Below, one piece after another: positions 12,101-24,094 of a stretch of DNA of 64,000 nt (its first letter is position 1; every line of letters begins with the position of its first letter). The position numbers and the translations under genes were made by a program. The notes below the pieces were generated by a model. It saw only the letters and a program-made list of their open reading frames with translations. It had not been told where the DNA came from and did not search any database. This DNA comes from Petrosia ficiformis (taxonomy: Eukaryota > Porifera > Demospongiae > Haplosclerida > Petrosiidae): assembly GCA_947044365.1 (NCBI GenBank), contig OX345641.1, forward strand, positions 7,422,565 to 7,486,564, written 5' to 3'.

Positions 12101-14076
12101 TAAAACTCTTTACAAATGGATTCATACATTACATTATGATTATTGTCTGATCAGGTAAAGTATAAAGATAAGACCCAAACCAAAATATAATGGTATGACA
12201 TCATTCGTGATGGTGCAATCTATCATATATCAGATCTAACCATTTGAATATCATCACTCAGTTGACATTCTTTGATATTTGCAGCATGTAATAAAAGACC
12301 AAAGGCATATTGCGTATCTGTCATTCTCTCTTTCTCAATATCACTGAGTTCTTTTTGTTGAACAAACAATTTTTCCAATTGTCTATTCATTTTTGAAATC
12401 AGAAGCTCAGTACATTTAGTATATATGATCTAAATGAGAAATGAACATGAATGTGTAACTCAATAAACTAATAGATTTTCATTTTAGGCTTGCAAACAAA
12501 CTTTTGTCATCTCTGTAGTGAATTGTCAGAATAATTATCTTTAATCACTATAATGTCATGAGTATTATGTCTATAATTGCTAGTCCAAGGGCCATGAGGT
12601 AATCGTTAACTTGATACAGAATGAGTCCAGGGTTTCATTTAGGGGGTGGGGGATTGCTAGAACCCCCACCCCCACCCCAAGAATTTGTTTGTCAATATGC
12701 ACAACACGATAACCCTGTATGATGTCCCCACAAAGTCTTTCAAACTCATGTTTTGCCCCTTCTCGAAACATTTTCTAAATGAAGGCCTGTTGGGCATAAC
12801 ATTTCACATGCAATATGATCTGTGACTGTGTAGTAACAAGCAGTTAAGGTAAGGCTGACATAATACAAATGTATTATAATTACATAGAAAGTCTAGTACC
12901 TCGCTGTAAGTCAAATACAACATAATTATACATATAAGCACCTGAAACATTCTGTTCACAACAAACAATGATTCATCCTCATTAAAATTAAAAGTCACCC
13001 CCTCAAGTGTGTCATAAAGAGGGTCAAATGTAGACTTGAACAAGTGTGAGTACTTAAGAACAGCTATTTCTGGATCTGTGTCATCTTTAGCTATGTGTCC
13101 ATGTATCTTATAAATGTGATCTATCTCACTAAGAAATACAAATTAAGTATTATATGTAAGATACAAATTGCATAACCATACACACACAATACACACATTG
13201 TGAATAATTGTGCCAGTGTTTCCCCCAGGATAAATATTAAGGGTGGGAGAGTGCATCAGTGGTAAATGACGTTTGATCAACAATGTTCAATCTGTGTTAT
13301 AAAACAGTGTTTTTCATCATAAACTTTAAAATTGAAGGGTGGGGGAGCACCATGTTACCACCCTTTAGTGGGAGGGAACACTGATTATGCAAATTATACT
13401 GTGTAATTGTATATATTTGATGGACTTCAGCTTACTGATCTTATGTACATAAGAAACATAGTTCATGTAAGATTGATCACACACATGTAAATATTACATA
13501 CAAGCATATATAATTATTACGATTACTATTCATAACGATTTCACTAACTGTTGTGTGATTCCTTTACTTTCAGTTCCTTCCAAACTGTTTTAGAAAAAAA
13601 TTAAGGATTCAAATGAAAGGCTATAGATCAACAAACCTTTTCAATCTTGATTTAATCTTATTCAGTTCGTGTACCATTCTGTAAGTGCAAAAATCAATAA
13701 TAATTAATAATTAAAATTTTTTTTATTGAATACGGCCTGACCGTAGTAATTCATTGTAGTTGGAAATGCATTGTTTTTCTAGTTCTATTCCCTGATGTAG
13801 ACATCTACATTATCATGTGTCTGTGTTTTATCAGTTGTTTAATTATTTTACTTACCTTGGTAATAGGGTGTCCATCATAAATTCCAGTCGTTTATTCATG
13901 TCTGGGTATCTCTTGTCAATAAAACCTGGTTCCTTCGAAAAATCTTCTTTTATCCTATAATTTATGAAATAATCTTTGTTAACACATTTAGGAAAGCTTC
14001 ATTATGTTCTTGCATACCATTTCAAGTTTTCTTTAAGGCAATTCAACGTCTTCGTAACACTAGCCTCAGAATTCAT
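9134..14076 (-). CDS. K2: helical-array / hendecad coiled-coil / TKL-type kinase
   Basis: Ten GT-AG exons give 852 residues in frame: 14018-14076, 13856-13954, 13742-13804, 13637-13678, 13549-13584, 12942-13128, 12241-12429, 11355-11750, 11157-11196 and 9134-10581. The first 370 residues are the shared helical exons. Residues about 442-559 form a glutamine-rich coiled coil of 11-residue units. The kinase domain keeps a glycine loop (GIGGWGEVKVG, about 614), the VAVKC lysine (about 635), HRDVASPN (about 726), DYG in place of DFG (about 750), APE (about 773) and DVYSFGVLLLEM. It should be an active Ser/Thr- or dual-specificity kinase of the TKL type. The third intron has a GTCAGG donor, conserved in K1. 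Confidence 0.9.
10065..10335 (-). repeat. 33-bp coding minisatellite (11-residue repeats) in K2
   Basis: Successive 33-bp units encode variants of QLQESNERQQQ: QLQDFNERQAQ, QLQESTNKQLK, QLEMSHERHQQ, QLQESNERQRQ, QLQNFNERQQQ and QLQESNERQQQ. The 11-residue spacing fits a hendecad coiled coil. K1 and K3 have far fewer units. Confidence 0.85.
10897..11096. mobile_element. MITE-like element with TCCCTATGATTGC ends in a K2 intron
   Basis: The ends attccctatgattgc and gcaatcatagggat are inverse copies about 200 bp apart. They are the same termini as those of the larger elements at 34973-35533 and 45877-47509. Confidence 0.55.
12631..12783. mobile_element. Insertion with CAGGGTTTCATTTAG inverted ends in a K2 intron
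   Basis: The equivalent K1 intron (about 4520-4560) lacks this block. The ends cagggtttcatttag and ctaaatgaaggcctg are imperfect inverses. The interior is C/G-rich. It was probably inserted into K2 after the K1/K2 duplication. Confidence 0.6.
13214..13383. mobile_element. MITE with CAGTGTTTCCCCC inverted ends (copy 2)
   Basis: This 170-bp copy of the 2481-2658 element has flanking 7-bp direct repeats with one mismatch (attgtgc at 13207-13213, attatgc at 13384-13390). Confidence 0.75.
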
Positions 14077-14249
14077 GACATAATTCACTGTAGCTGTCTA
14101 CACCCCACAGCCGCACCCACTATAATACACTACGATAGTAGTAGATGCCATTACAAATTGCTTTATGTCAACAAAATAAAAACTATTATTTATAATTATT
14201 GACTATTTCTTGACTACATTTGCTATAATAACTTTTATAACTGAAATGG

Positions 14250-17200
14250 TTATTTTCGCAATTGATGATCAATTTCAACAAATATGGTTGAAATGTGTTT
14301 GCGCTCTTTTTTATCCTCCTTAATACAGCTCTGAATAATTTGCTTCATGAATTTCCATGTTATAGTCTTGATACGATCCTGTTTCTCATGTGGGAGTTCA
14401 GGAGGATAATGATGGGTGACCGTTTCCATCAACAGAACTCCAAAACTATACACATCCATAGCTGGAGAAAAATCACAATGATGACACTCAGGAGCTGCAT
14501 AAGTTGGATTACGAAGAGCTTCACTAGGTGAGATTTGATTTTGAAAACTGGCTGATCCGAAATTCGAGAGTTTTCCCATCCATTGAGAGGCCATATGTGT
14601 TAGGAAGACATTAGGACAGCTAACAGCTTGGTGCAAGATTGGTTGTGGCTTACAAGAATGAATGTAGTTAAGTGCTGCAGCTACATCTCGACTGATGGTT
14701 AGAATTTCCAGTTTGGTCAACTTTGGGTTATTGTGGATTTGGTCATAGAGACTGATCTGCATAACTTCATTCAAAATAATTGGATGGTCAAATTTGGTAG
14801 CTCCTATGAATCGCAGTATGTTGGGATGACGAAGACCAAAAGCGATAAGCATTTTATTGGAGAAGATGTGATCAGATGAAATTGGGTTATCAGAAACCAT
14901 TACTGCTACTCTAGCATCCCTGAATACACCAACCTTCACTTCACCCCACACTCCTTTACTAATTACCTCTTGTGTGAGTTCGACATCGATATCCTCAATT
15001 ATCCATTTTGAACGTAAAGAAGAAATGTCTGTATTCAATTGCTCTATGATCATCTTATTCTCTTCAGTTATCTCCAGTATTTTTTGATTATTTCCTTTAT
15101 GTAACTCTTGCAGTTCATTTTTCATCTCTTGATGCTGTTCATCAGACTTTTGAAGTGCCTTTTGGTGTACATCAACCATTTGCTTCATCTCAGCAATCAA
15201 CGGTTCAAGTTCCCTTTTCAGTTCTACTCGATGAACATTTTCTTTCCAGTCTTCTCGTGTTGTCGGGACATTGATCTGTTGTTTGATATCCTGACTTACT
15301 ATGATGATAATAATAATTTTAACAATCAATAAATATTTGTACAAAAAGAAACATTACATAGCTACCTTCCCTATGTTGCTGTCCTAGCTCTTTGTCTTCT
15401 TGAATTCCCTAATGTATTTCAATTTAAGATTGTCATTATAATAAGTTATGCAATGCATGATGGTTATCTCAGATTTGGTGGCCATTAATTTTACCAAATT
15501 TAAACAAATAGACAATATAGATAATAATGATAATTATTATTAGCAATCATAATGACTTTTGCAATAAAATTCACTTCGAAATGAAGTAGTCAACACACAA
15601 CTGGTGTTAAAAATCTAGTTTCTGAAGTTTTAATATAATACAGCCTGATGATGATATACAAATAAACAACAATAATTTAAGCAATGGGGGAGAACATTTT
15701 ACTTTAAATTTTCAGTTTCCAAACACTATGAATAATGTCTGGAAGGTAAATCTATTGGTGATGTCATCATCACATATTTCAAATGATAATTGTACAGATA
15801 CATAATAATTATATAAAATTAATTATTAAAATTTGAAAATACTGAACTGCATGCCACATAATCAACTACTGGAATTTACATCATTATGGGATGTCAATGC
15901 ACATAACATATGTAAAACCCAGCATCATTACTAGTGAACGTAAACAAACATTATAGACCTGTAATGCTGTGAATGTTGGTTTGTACTTGAACACTCCCTC
16001 AAGAGTTATACATGGTGGAAATTGTGCATGAACAGTATCCCTGATATCACGAATAGGTACATAGCTTCCGGGTCTGCATACCGATTCCCCCTTGTAGCTA
16101 TAAAACAAAGCAGATTGTGTTGGTGCGTAATCTGTTGATTTACATCCTGTAACTTTCTTGACAGTATAATCTCCACTTTCCAAGTCAGGATGAGCAGAGC
16201 AGTCTACAACCATTGGAGGAACTAGGATAAGAAATGACTGCATGATCTCTATTGCTTGTTTAATCAGTGATTGCAGCTGTTCTCTGTCCATGTTTCCAAA
16301 AGCTGATTTGATTAATGTACTCTCACATAGGATGGGCATGATCTGGAATATAATTAGAACTATTTGTAATACATATATATTTTATTATATACCACATTTA
16401 AAATAGAATTTTTGTTTTCTCAAGTCAACCGTGATGCTCAGAACTTGGCAGAATGTAGGCAAACCCAATCTAGTAGATTAAATCTGCCTATGCAGTAATA
16501 ATTATAGAATAATTACCATAACGTCTACTTGTATTTGGTGCTGTTCAAAATCGTGGAACAATTAATTAAACAATGCAAGATTTTACTTTCGGGGGTGCAA
16601 AATTACAACAGGTTGTGATGTGAAGTGTTGTAGTCTGCTTTATGCATGTTCTGTTATCAATTCTTACGTAAATTAATACTACAGGCAAACTATGATTAGT
16701 GTGGAATCCTGTTTTCGAACATCATATCAGTCATCCTACACTATTAATTTACTTAGTCACTGTGAACAACAACATTTTAACAACAATAATTAAGAATACA
16801 AACTTTTCTTACATTTGAATTCAACAGTAATGGTATGAATGGCATACTATGCATTGAATTGACATACATATAATGGACTTAATAACTGATTGAAATTGCT
16901 TTGCAGTGATATTGTTTTTTTATTGTCACATAACAAATATAGTACATTCTCACTACAAAGGATATACTAATATTATTATAGTTTTACTAGTATGTGGTAG
17001 CTTCCCACACTATCAGTTTACTTATGAACTATTACATGAGTTTATACGTCACATGTTGTGTACTTAGATGCGATAAATACACTATATACAACTAACTAAT
17101 TGCATCGGTCACAATAAATGCAACAGAGCAGTTGATATGAAACTCCTTGAACAAATAAAAAACTTTATTTTTGAAAAGTACCCCTATTGTTTGATAATCA

Positions 17201-19218
17201 TCACTATTGTATAGAATCATTATATAATTTCGCTCCTATAATTATGCACTGTTTATGCAGTGTATCTAGGATAGATAATATGAAATGAAGAGAATATGAA
17301 ATGGACATTAATTGTGATGCTTTAATAATTTAATAAATATGTAATAATACAATGTATATTCATCAATAATTGTTAAAACACATTTTATCATGATTACTTG
17401 TGGGGATCACGAATATCACTAAGTAGTTGATTTATGCAGTGTTAGGGTTCAATCAAAGTAATCTTTGTCTTTGATAGCAAATCGCTCCCCATCCAATGGG
17501 AACATTAAAGTTTCATGAATATCAGTACTGATGGATTAATCTACTGTAAACTATATGCAATACATCAGGAGCATATTTATCCAGATAATCAGAATTGACA
17601 ATAGCACACAAAATGAGCCCAAAATGTTTTTGATATCTAACACACTGTTGTGGAATGTTGATCATGGAATTGTGTATCTCATATACATATATCAACATCA
17701 TAATTAACATAATTGTGTACATTAGGTAGTTTTTATAAGTACAATACCTTATGAAGTTCATCACTCATTTTATATTCTTCGATATCAGCAGCATGTAACA
17801 AAAGACCAAAGGCATATTGTGTGTCTGTCATCCTCTCCATCTCAATATCACTGAGATCTCTGTGTTGAACAAATAACTTTTGTAATTGTTGACACATTTT
17901 TGTAATCATTAGCTCAGTGCATGTAGTGTATGTGATCTAAAGTGAGAAAAAGAAATCACAAATGACAGAATATGCATTCATTACAATATTGTATATACAA
18001 AGTTTGGTGAAATCTTGTAATTGTTTTTATAATTATTTCTTAGTTGGTTACGCTCAAATGAGTGTCAACATAATAATATGATTCACAGCTGAATTGAAAT
18101 AAGTTGGTTGGTTAATCGTCTTATACTCTCAATTTACCAACTATGACATTTAGATTACATAGTAAATTACAGATTTTATTTCCTAATACAAAATAAGGTT
18201 TCCCACTAATTAACGTGCAGAAGGATTGCCTGACTTAATTGTATACTACAGTATTTCAAATCAACAGTTGAGAAGGTATATATGATGTGATATACAATTC
18301 AACAGAATCAATTGGATTACAACAAACATAATTCACAAGTCAAAACATCATAGAAAGACCTGAAACATTCTGTTCACAAGAAATGATGACTCTTCCTCAG
18401 TAAGTTTGAGAGTTGTCCCTTCAAGTGTTTCATAAAGAGGATCAAAGGTTGACTTAAACAACTGGGAGTATTTTGTAGCAGCTTTCTGTGGATCTGCTTT
18501 ATCTGTAGATTTATGTCCATGTATCTTACGAACATGATCTATCCCACTGTGAAAATATATATTATAGTAAGCTGGTAAGTAAAAACATAATCATACCTCA
18601 AAAATTATTTATTGTACACATTCCAATATAATATTAATTATACATATTATGGAGTTGAACACCCTATATAAGCTTTACTTATACTTGTTATTTATCACTT
18701 TTAAGTTCACTCTGATATGTTTTACATTCATACTCACATCTTCATCATGTACATGTTTATTACCATTATTATTGTATAAACAGTCAATATTATATATAAT
18801 TTACGTGAAACATACATATTAACCATTTTTCAGTTTCTTCTGTTTCCAACCTATATATAGTATCAATATAAAATCTTTATTAAAATTATATCATTGCCAT
18901 ACATTTCTTTGTGAGAATTGCATCGTTTTTCTAGTTCAGCCACCTGGCTTATACACCTATAGTAATGTTTATTTATCACGAAAAACTATTTTCAATAATA
19001 ATTTTGTTTACCATGGCACAGTATCATTAATAATATGCACCAGTTGCTTGTGTCTTTGATCAATACAATCAGGTTTTTTCTTTAATTCTGCTATTATCCT
19101 ATAATAATAATATAGTTATGCTATCTGACACAGATTTGAATGACAATATTGCATACTTTTGTAAGTTTTGTCGTATATCAGACAAGATATCAGTAATACC
19201 AGACTTTGAAGAAGACAT
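14250..19218 (-). CDS. K3: helical-array / coiled-coil / degenerate pseudokinase
   Basis: Nine GT-AG exons join in frame to 693 residues: 19157-19218, 19012-19098, 18903-18956, 18824-18850, 18360-18546, 17748-17936, 15959-16342, 15366-15408 and 14250-15298. The N-terminal helical array is followed by a coiled coil (about residues 370-440) and a kinase-like domain. The glycine loop is mostly present (GVWGEVKVG). The ATP-anchoring lysine is Met in VAVM (about 478), HRD is HQA (about 567) and DFG is NFG (about 590). The frame is open to the end, so loss of catalysis seems tolerated or selected rather than part of gene death. K3 ends 173 bp upstream of the K2 start and is head to head with H2. 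Confidence 0.88.
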
Positions 19219-19543
19219 GTTTTCTATAATATAAGCTATAATATAAGCTATAAGCCTATTTAGAATTAATACAAAGAGTACTATAGTTATAATAATTATA
19301 ATAGTTATATATGCAGTAACAATTATTTATAAGAACAATAATTATAATTATGACATTACATTATAGAAGAACACACAGATACACCTACTTTCGAATTCTA
19401 TAGTTTATCATGAAGCAGAAACAACTCTACCTGTTCAAAGCTATCTTACTAATCCAAGCAGCAAGTCACAGAACACCGGAAATACACGAATTTGCAAAGT
19501 GCAGCAATAATTAGACGGTTGAGTTGCTTTGTCTTTTCTCAAG
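19219..19543. promoter_or_regulatory. Probable bidirectional promoter between K3 and H2
   Basis: 325 bp separates the divergent start codons of K3 (19218) and H2 (19544). Both genes are intact, so both promoters must lie largely here. The K3 side is very AT-rich. I see no clear heat-shock element (alternating GAA/TTC triplets). Confidence 0.5.
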
Positions 19544-22500
19544 ATGACACATCCAAATGGTCTTAGTTTCGCTGAATGCATTGATAGAATTGATTCAGGA
19601 TTCACATCAACCACAAGAAATATAGCAGCTATTGACTTTGGCACCGGTAACTGTTCCATTGCTTACTGCACAACAAAAGATGTAGAAATAACACTACTAA
19701 ATTTGTCGAGCCAAGAGGGTCAGATTCGTGTTCCAACAATACTGTTAGTGAATGAGGAAGGGAAACCAATAAAATTTGGTGATCGAGCGATACGTGAATA
19801 TGGCAAACTTGACCCTGATGAGCAGATGAAGCATCATTTGTTTGAGAGGATTAAGTTAGCACTTGGACCAAAAGAGGTATGTATATCAAAGAATGAGTAA
19901 CATACTGTTGAATTACAGCCATATCTACCTCTATATATACATACATACATAATATATATAGTATGCTAACAGGTCCTATATACAAAATATAGGACCTGAG
20001 TTTTGTGTTTGAGGATGTGATATAGCCCGAGCCTGGAGGGCTATATCACGACACAAAACGAGGGTCCTATATGCAGAATATAGGACCTGTTAGCATACTA
20101 TACAATATATTGTATGATGGTGACATCTCCTCCATAGTGTGCACATCGAAGGTCTATATATATCTCGATACGGCAAAACATCAAAGTAAACCACAGGTTT
20201 ATAAATCAGATATAGCACCCTGTGGTCAGATATAAAACCTGCTGTCGAAAAAGACTACAAGGAAACAACGCTTACCTTCTCCAAAGTACCGACAAAAAGG
20301 TAGGAGAAGCATCAGACATCAACAAAGGTTTTGTCTTTCGTGAAATATATTAATTATAACACGCCTACTCGTGCTATATCAGAATTATAATCACCTCAAA
20401 AAAATCAAATCTTATTGAATGAGTTATAGAGAAAATATTATCTTGTCAGAATCCATCAGTCCTGTTTTTCTTTTTATGGTTAGCTACTATTTTTTGTTTT
20501 ATGCTATTGTAGTGTCTTTTGTACCATTTTGTTTTTTTCCTGTTGTCTGTCTCATGTATGCAGAATAGCATAACTTATAACTATGGTCATAAATAAACAA
20601 ATATAAATTCACTTTCACATATTTGTATAATCATGTCATTTTATACAATATAATATTACTGTATAATTGTATGTGTATTAATCGATATATTTCCATTTCA
20701 GAATGTTTGTCGTGATACTAAAATTCCAGATATGAATGGAAATATGTTCTTTATTAGAGATGTGATTGCTTTGTTCATCAAGTATTTGAAAGATGAATTG
20801 ATGAAGGCTTTACAGTTAAGCAATGTTCCATTTACTGATTTTCACTGGGTCATAACAGTCCCAGCAATGTGGAGTGCATCAGGAAAACAAATGATGAGAG
20901 AGGCAGCATATCAGGTGAATGATTCATGTTTGTCTGATCAGTGTAAACTCGTGCAATCAACATTATAGAATGATAGCCAATTATTGCAAAATAGGTGTAC
21001 ATACGCTGTTGTTCAGTTCTGCAGTTTAGTACAATACTAATCAGCTGTGTACAAACAATAACACAAACACAAAACAATAACCACACCTACCAAAAGCAGC
21101 TCCACCTTTAATTCACTTAATTAACATTCCTTCAGGCAGCTGATTCTGCTTACATTTCTGTAGCAGTTACATGATACATAGAAACAAGGGTAATCAGTCT
21201 GGCCCACGACACCCACACATAAACTGACACAGTATTTGAATTGTAGGCCTGCACTATTAACACATACCCACAAACTAATATAAGCACATGCGAACTTGCT
21301 GATCTTTTATGATGCATATGAGTGTGTTAGTAGTTAAATACTATCCAAAACACTGAATTTCTATCATTTTACTGTTTTCAAGTCACGAATATGAGAGTTT
21401 ATAAACTGACAAGCCTTGCTGATTGGCCATGGTTGGCACAGTAAATAAGACAGTCTAAATGATAGGATAATTACACAGAAGTCAGGATGGCAGTTAAAAT
21501 TAAAATGATATGTACACATACAGTTCAATACAAATACTAATTGCAGTATATATCTATCTTCCATTCTATAACAGGCTGGGTTATGTGGTACTCATACAAT
21601 TGAACGAATTGAAGTTGCCAGTCAACGTTCACTGGCTATAAAACCACTAGAGGTAGAATACCCAGACAGGCTATCTTTGGCATTAGAGCCTGAGGCTGCT
21701 TCATTCTACTGTCGTACAATGAAAGAGCGAGATGTTGCTAAATTCAGCATTGGAATACCACATCAAACAGATAAATATATGGTTGTCGACGTTGGAGCAG
21801 GAACAGCTGATTTTTCAGTTCATGGACTAACATTGGAGGGGAATATTGATGTTCTCTCATCACCAGAGGGTAACTTATCAGGGGGTTTTGCTGTGAATAA
21901 AGAATTTCAGAGTTTTATGTCTAAATTAGTTGATGATAAGGGTTTTTCAAGGTACCTCTCAACTGGTAATCAGGAGGACGATGTGGAGAATACATTACAT
22001 TTACGCAGTATTGTTTATGATGAATTTGAAGATGAAAAGAAAGAGTTTGGGCAAGTGTATATATCTAAATACGTGGACCAAAAACCAAAGTCCAGTGAAA
22101 TATATTTTAATATAAAATTAAGCGACACTTTTTATGACTGTTATGAACAAAGTCTGAAGGATGGAGTAAAAGGATTACATGACGAAAGAGTGAAACTCGG
22201 CAGGAGTAGAAAAATAATGATTCATTATTCAAAGATGGAGGAATTTTTCGATGGGCCAGTCTTAGAAATTTTAGATATTCTGAAAAATAGACTGAAGCAG
22301 TTGAATAACGATGTTCATACAATTTTTCTCGTTGGTGGATTTGGAGGTTGTCAGTACATGTATTATCGTGTTCAGCAAGCATTAAATCCTCGTGATTTTC
22401 CCAATATCAATATCATAATTCCTAAAAGTCCCCATTTAGCTGTTGTTCAGGGTGCCTTTAAATATCGTAAAACTCCAGGGATCATAAACTCTCGTATTGT

Positions 22501-22948
22501 TGATGCAACATATGGCACACAAGCAATGATAAAATTTAACGACAAGATACATGGGGGTGAATATCTTAAAACCACAAGTTGTGGGGAACGGTTGTGTAAA
22601 TATTTGTTTAAACCTTTTGTCATTGAAGGAGAGCATATCAATTATAACAAAGTCAAGAGAAGTAAATTCTGTCCCGTTGAACCATCACAGACATCTGTAC
22701 ATTTTCCCTTATTTATTTCAAAAAAGAAGGACCTCTTCTATACAAGAAGCCCAGATGGGGAATTAAAAGACGGAGTAGAGGTTTTAGGTACTATAACTGT
22801 ACCTTCTCCAAATACTGAACAAGGTACTGATCGTGATGTGTATTTAACATTTGACTTCAGTAATACAGAGATTCAAGTACATGCTTATGATGTTACTTCT
22901 AATACTGAACGTAGAGCTGTAATTGATTGTCTGAGTAAAAGAGATTAG
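19544..22948 (+). CDS. H2: HSPA12-like HSP70 ATPase, intact
   Basis: Three exons (19544-19876, 20702-20914 and 21575-22948) give 639 residues; human HSPA12A and B are about 675-686. The start is the ATG before THPNG. The actin/HSP70 ATPase motifs are present: phosphate-1 IDFGTGNCS in exon 1, phosphate-2 VVDVGAGTADFS in exon 3 and the adenosine motif FLVGGFGGCQYM. The C-terminal region follows the HSPA12 pattern and lacks the EEVD tail of cytosolic HSP70. Exon 2 is shorter than in H5 and H6 because a loop before the DFHWVITVPA block is reduced. It is divergent from K3. Confidence 0.92.
19959..20102. mobile_element. MITE, TAGTATGCTAACAGGTCCTATA ends (copy 2), in H2 intron 1
   Basis: Inverted termini flank an interior containing a second hairpin (gatatagccc ... 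gggctatatc). A truncated copy at about 59935-60000 shares the interior and abuts the 61-bp array there. Confidence 0.75.
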
Positions 22949-23327
22949 ATAATGAAACTGGGCTATACTTAATTTTCAATGTTTTGTTTCAGTTAATGAT
23001 AATTTTGCTTTAAACATAACTACAGTGTATATTCATGTTGTGTTTGTTTACAATAATTATTACATAAAAATAATAATATTTTTTATTTACTATAATAGCA
23101 TGTAGGGCTGGGAATCGGGCTGAGATTATGAAATCAATAATTATCATCACTAACTTCAAATCGATTGTTAAGTCTTCTTGTATACAAGCTAAAATGTTTG
23201 TGGTACTATCAGATACCCACTGTCAACAGAAGACATCTCTATACCTACTTAATTAATTAATATGTAATACTATACAAGAGTATATTATTCAGAGTATCAG
23301 TCCAACTTCAAAAACCCTGCCTCACCG
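22949..23327. other. Intergenic spacer downstream of H2
   Basis: AT-rich. A short block at about 23103 (agggctggga) resembles the start of a repeat also seen at 26585. No gene seen. Confidence 0.5.
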
Positions 23328-23612
23328 GAAATCTATCCCACTGAACCACACGATACATGTGTAGGATTTGATTTATTAGTTACAAACAAAAAAGACCTCT
23401 TCTATACCAGAATTCCAAATGGAGATTTAAAGGATGGAGTAAACATTTTAGGTGCTATCTTTCTACCTTCTCCAAATACTGAACAAGGTACTGATCGCAA
23501 AATGTACTTAACATTTGATTTCAGTCATACAGAGATTCAAGTACGTGCTTATGATGAGTCATCTAACACCGAGCGTAGAGCTGTAATTGATTGTCTTCAG
23601 CGCCAGCCATAA
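23328..23612 (+). pseudogene. HSPA12-like C-terminal fragment (H3 relic)
   Basis: An open stretch ending in TAA encodes the last 94 residues of an HSPA12-like protein: KKDLFYTRIPNGDLKDGV, LPSPNTEQGTDR and FDFSHTEIQVRAYD. Nothing upstream encodes the ATPase core, so this is a detached tail from a duplication. It is in frame to its end and not otherwise damaged. Confidence 0.85.
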
Positions 23613-23764
23613 TGGATGACCCTGCAAATGAAGATATGAACTGAATGTAGAACTGTAATAGATACTCTGAGTAAACTAATGTGTGTAACCAGCCCAGTCT
23701 CAGAGTAAAAATGTTTTGATATATTTAATAAGTAATAAAATTATTTTTGTGACAATATAAATCT

Positions 23765-23990
23765 CAATTACAAATATAAACAGGGATCTATGATATAGAG
23801 AAGGGGAGTGCAACAACCTTGAGAACCACTCTTCCAAATTTGATTATTATTATACCGACAAAAACCATGCTATACATGGAATAAGATGGGATTATATTTG
23901 ACTGGAAATGTAGAAACAAGTGAGCAAACAGGTAAATATGAGTGTATGTACAGTGTATTATCCCAATATTCATAGTAACCACACCTCTAC
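23765..23990 (+). pseudogene. Decayed copy of MCU exon 1 (relic A)
   Basis: It aligns with 27575-27750: shared blocks include ataaacaggga, ccttgagaaccactcttcca, catacatgga and gaaacaagtgag. The ATG is lost and several indels break the frame. It directly follows the H3 tail. Confidence 0.75.
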
Positions 23991-24094
23991 TCTCTATACA
24001 TAATATGAATGATCATGGCATTGTTTAGTGAGTAGTGACCAAAATTACTACACTGTAAGTATATGTGTATATGTATAGTTTATATAAGCTAGTA

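Noticed and set aside
19219..19543. Heat-shock elements in the divergent promoters of the HSP70-like genes
   Set aside because: No run of three alternating GAA/TTC triplets with correct spacing was found there or at 45327-45672.
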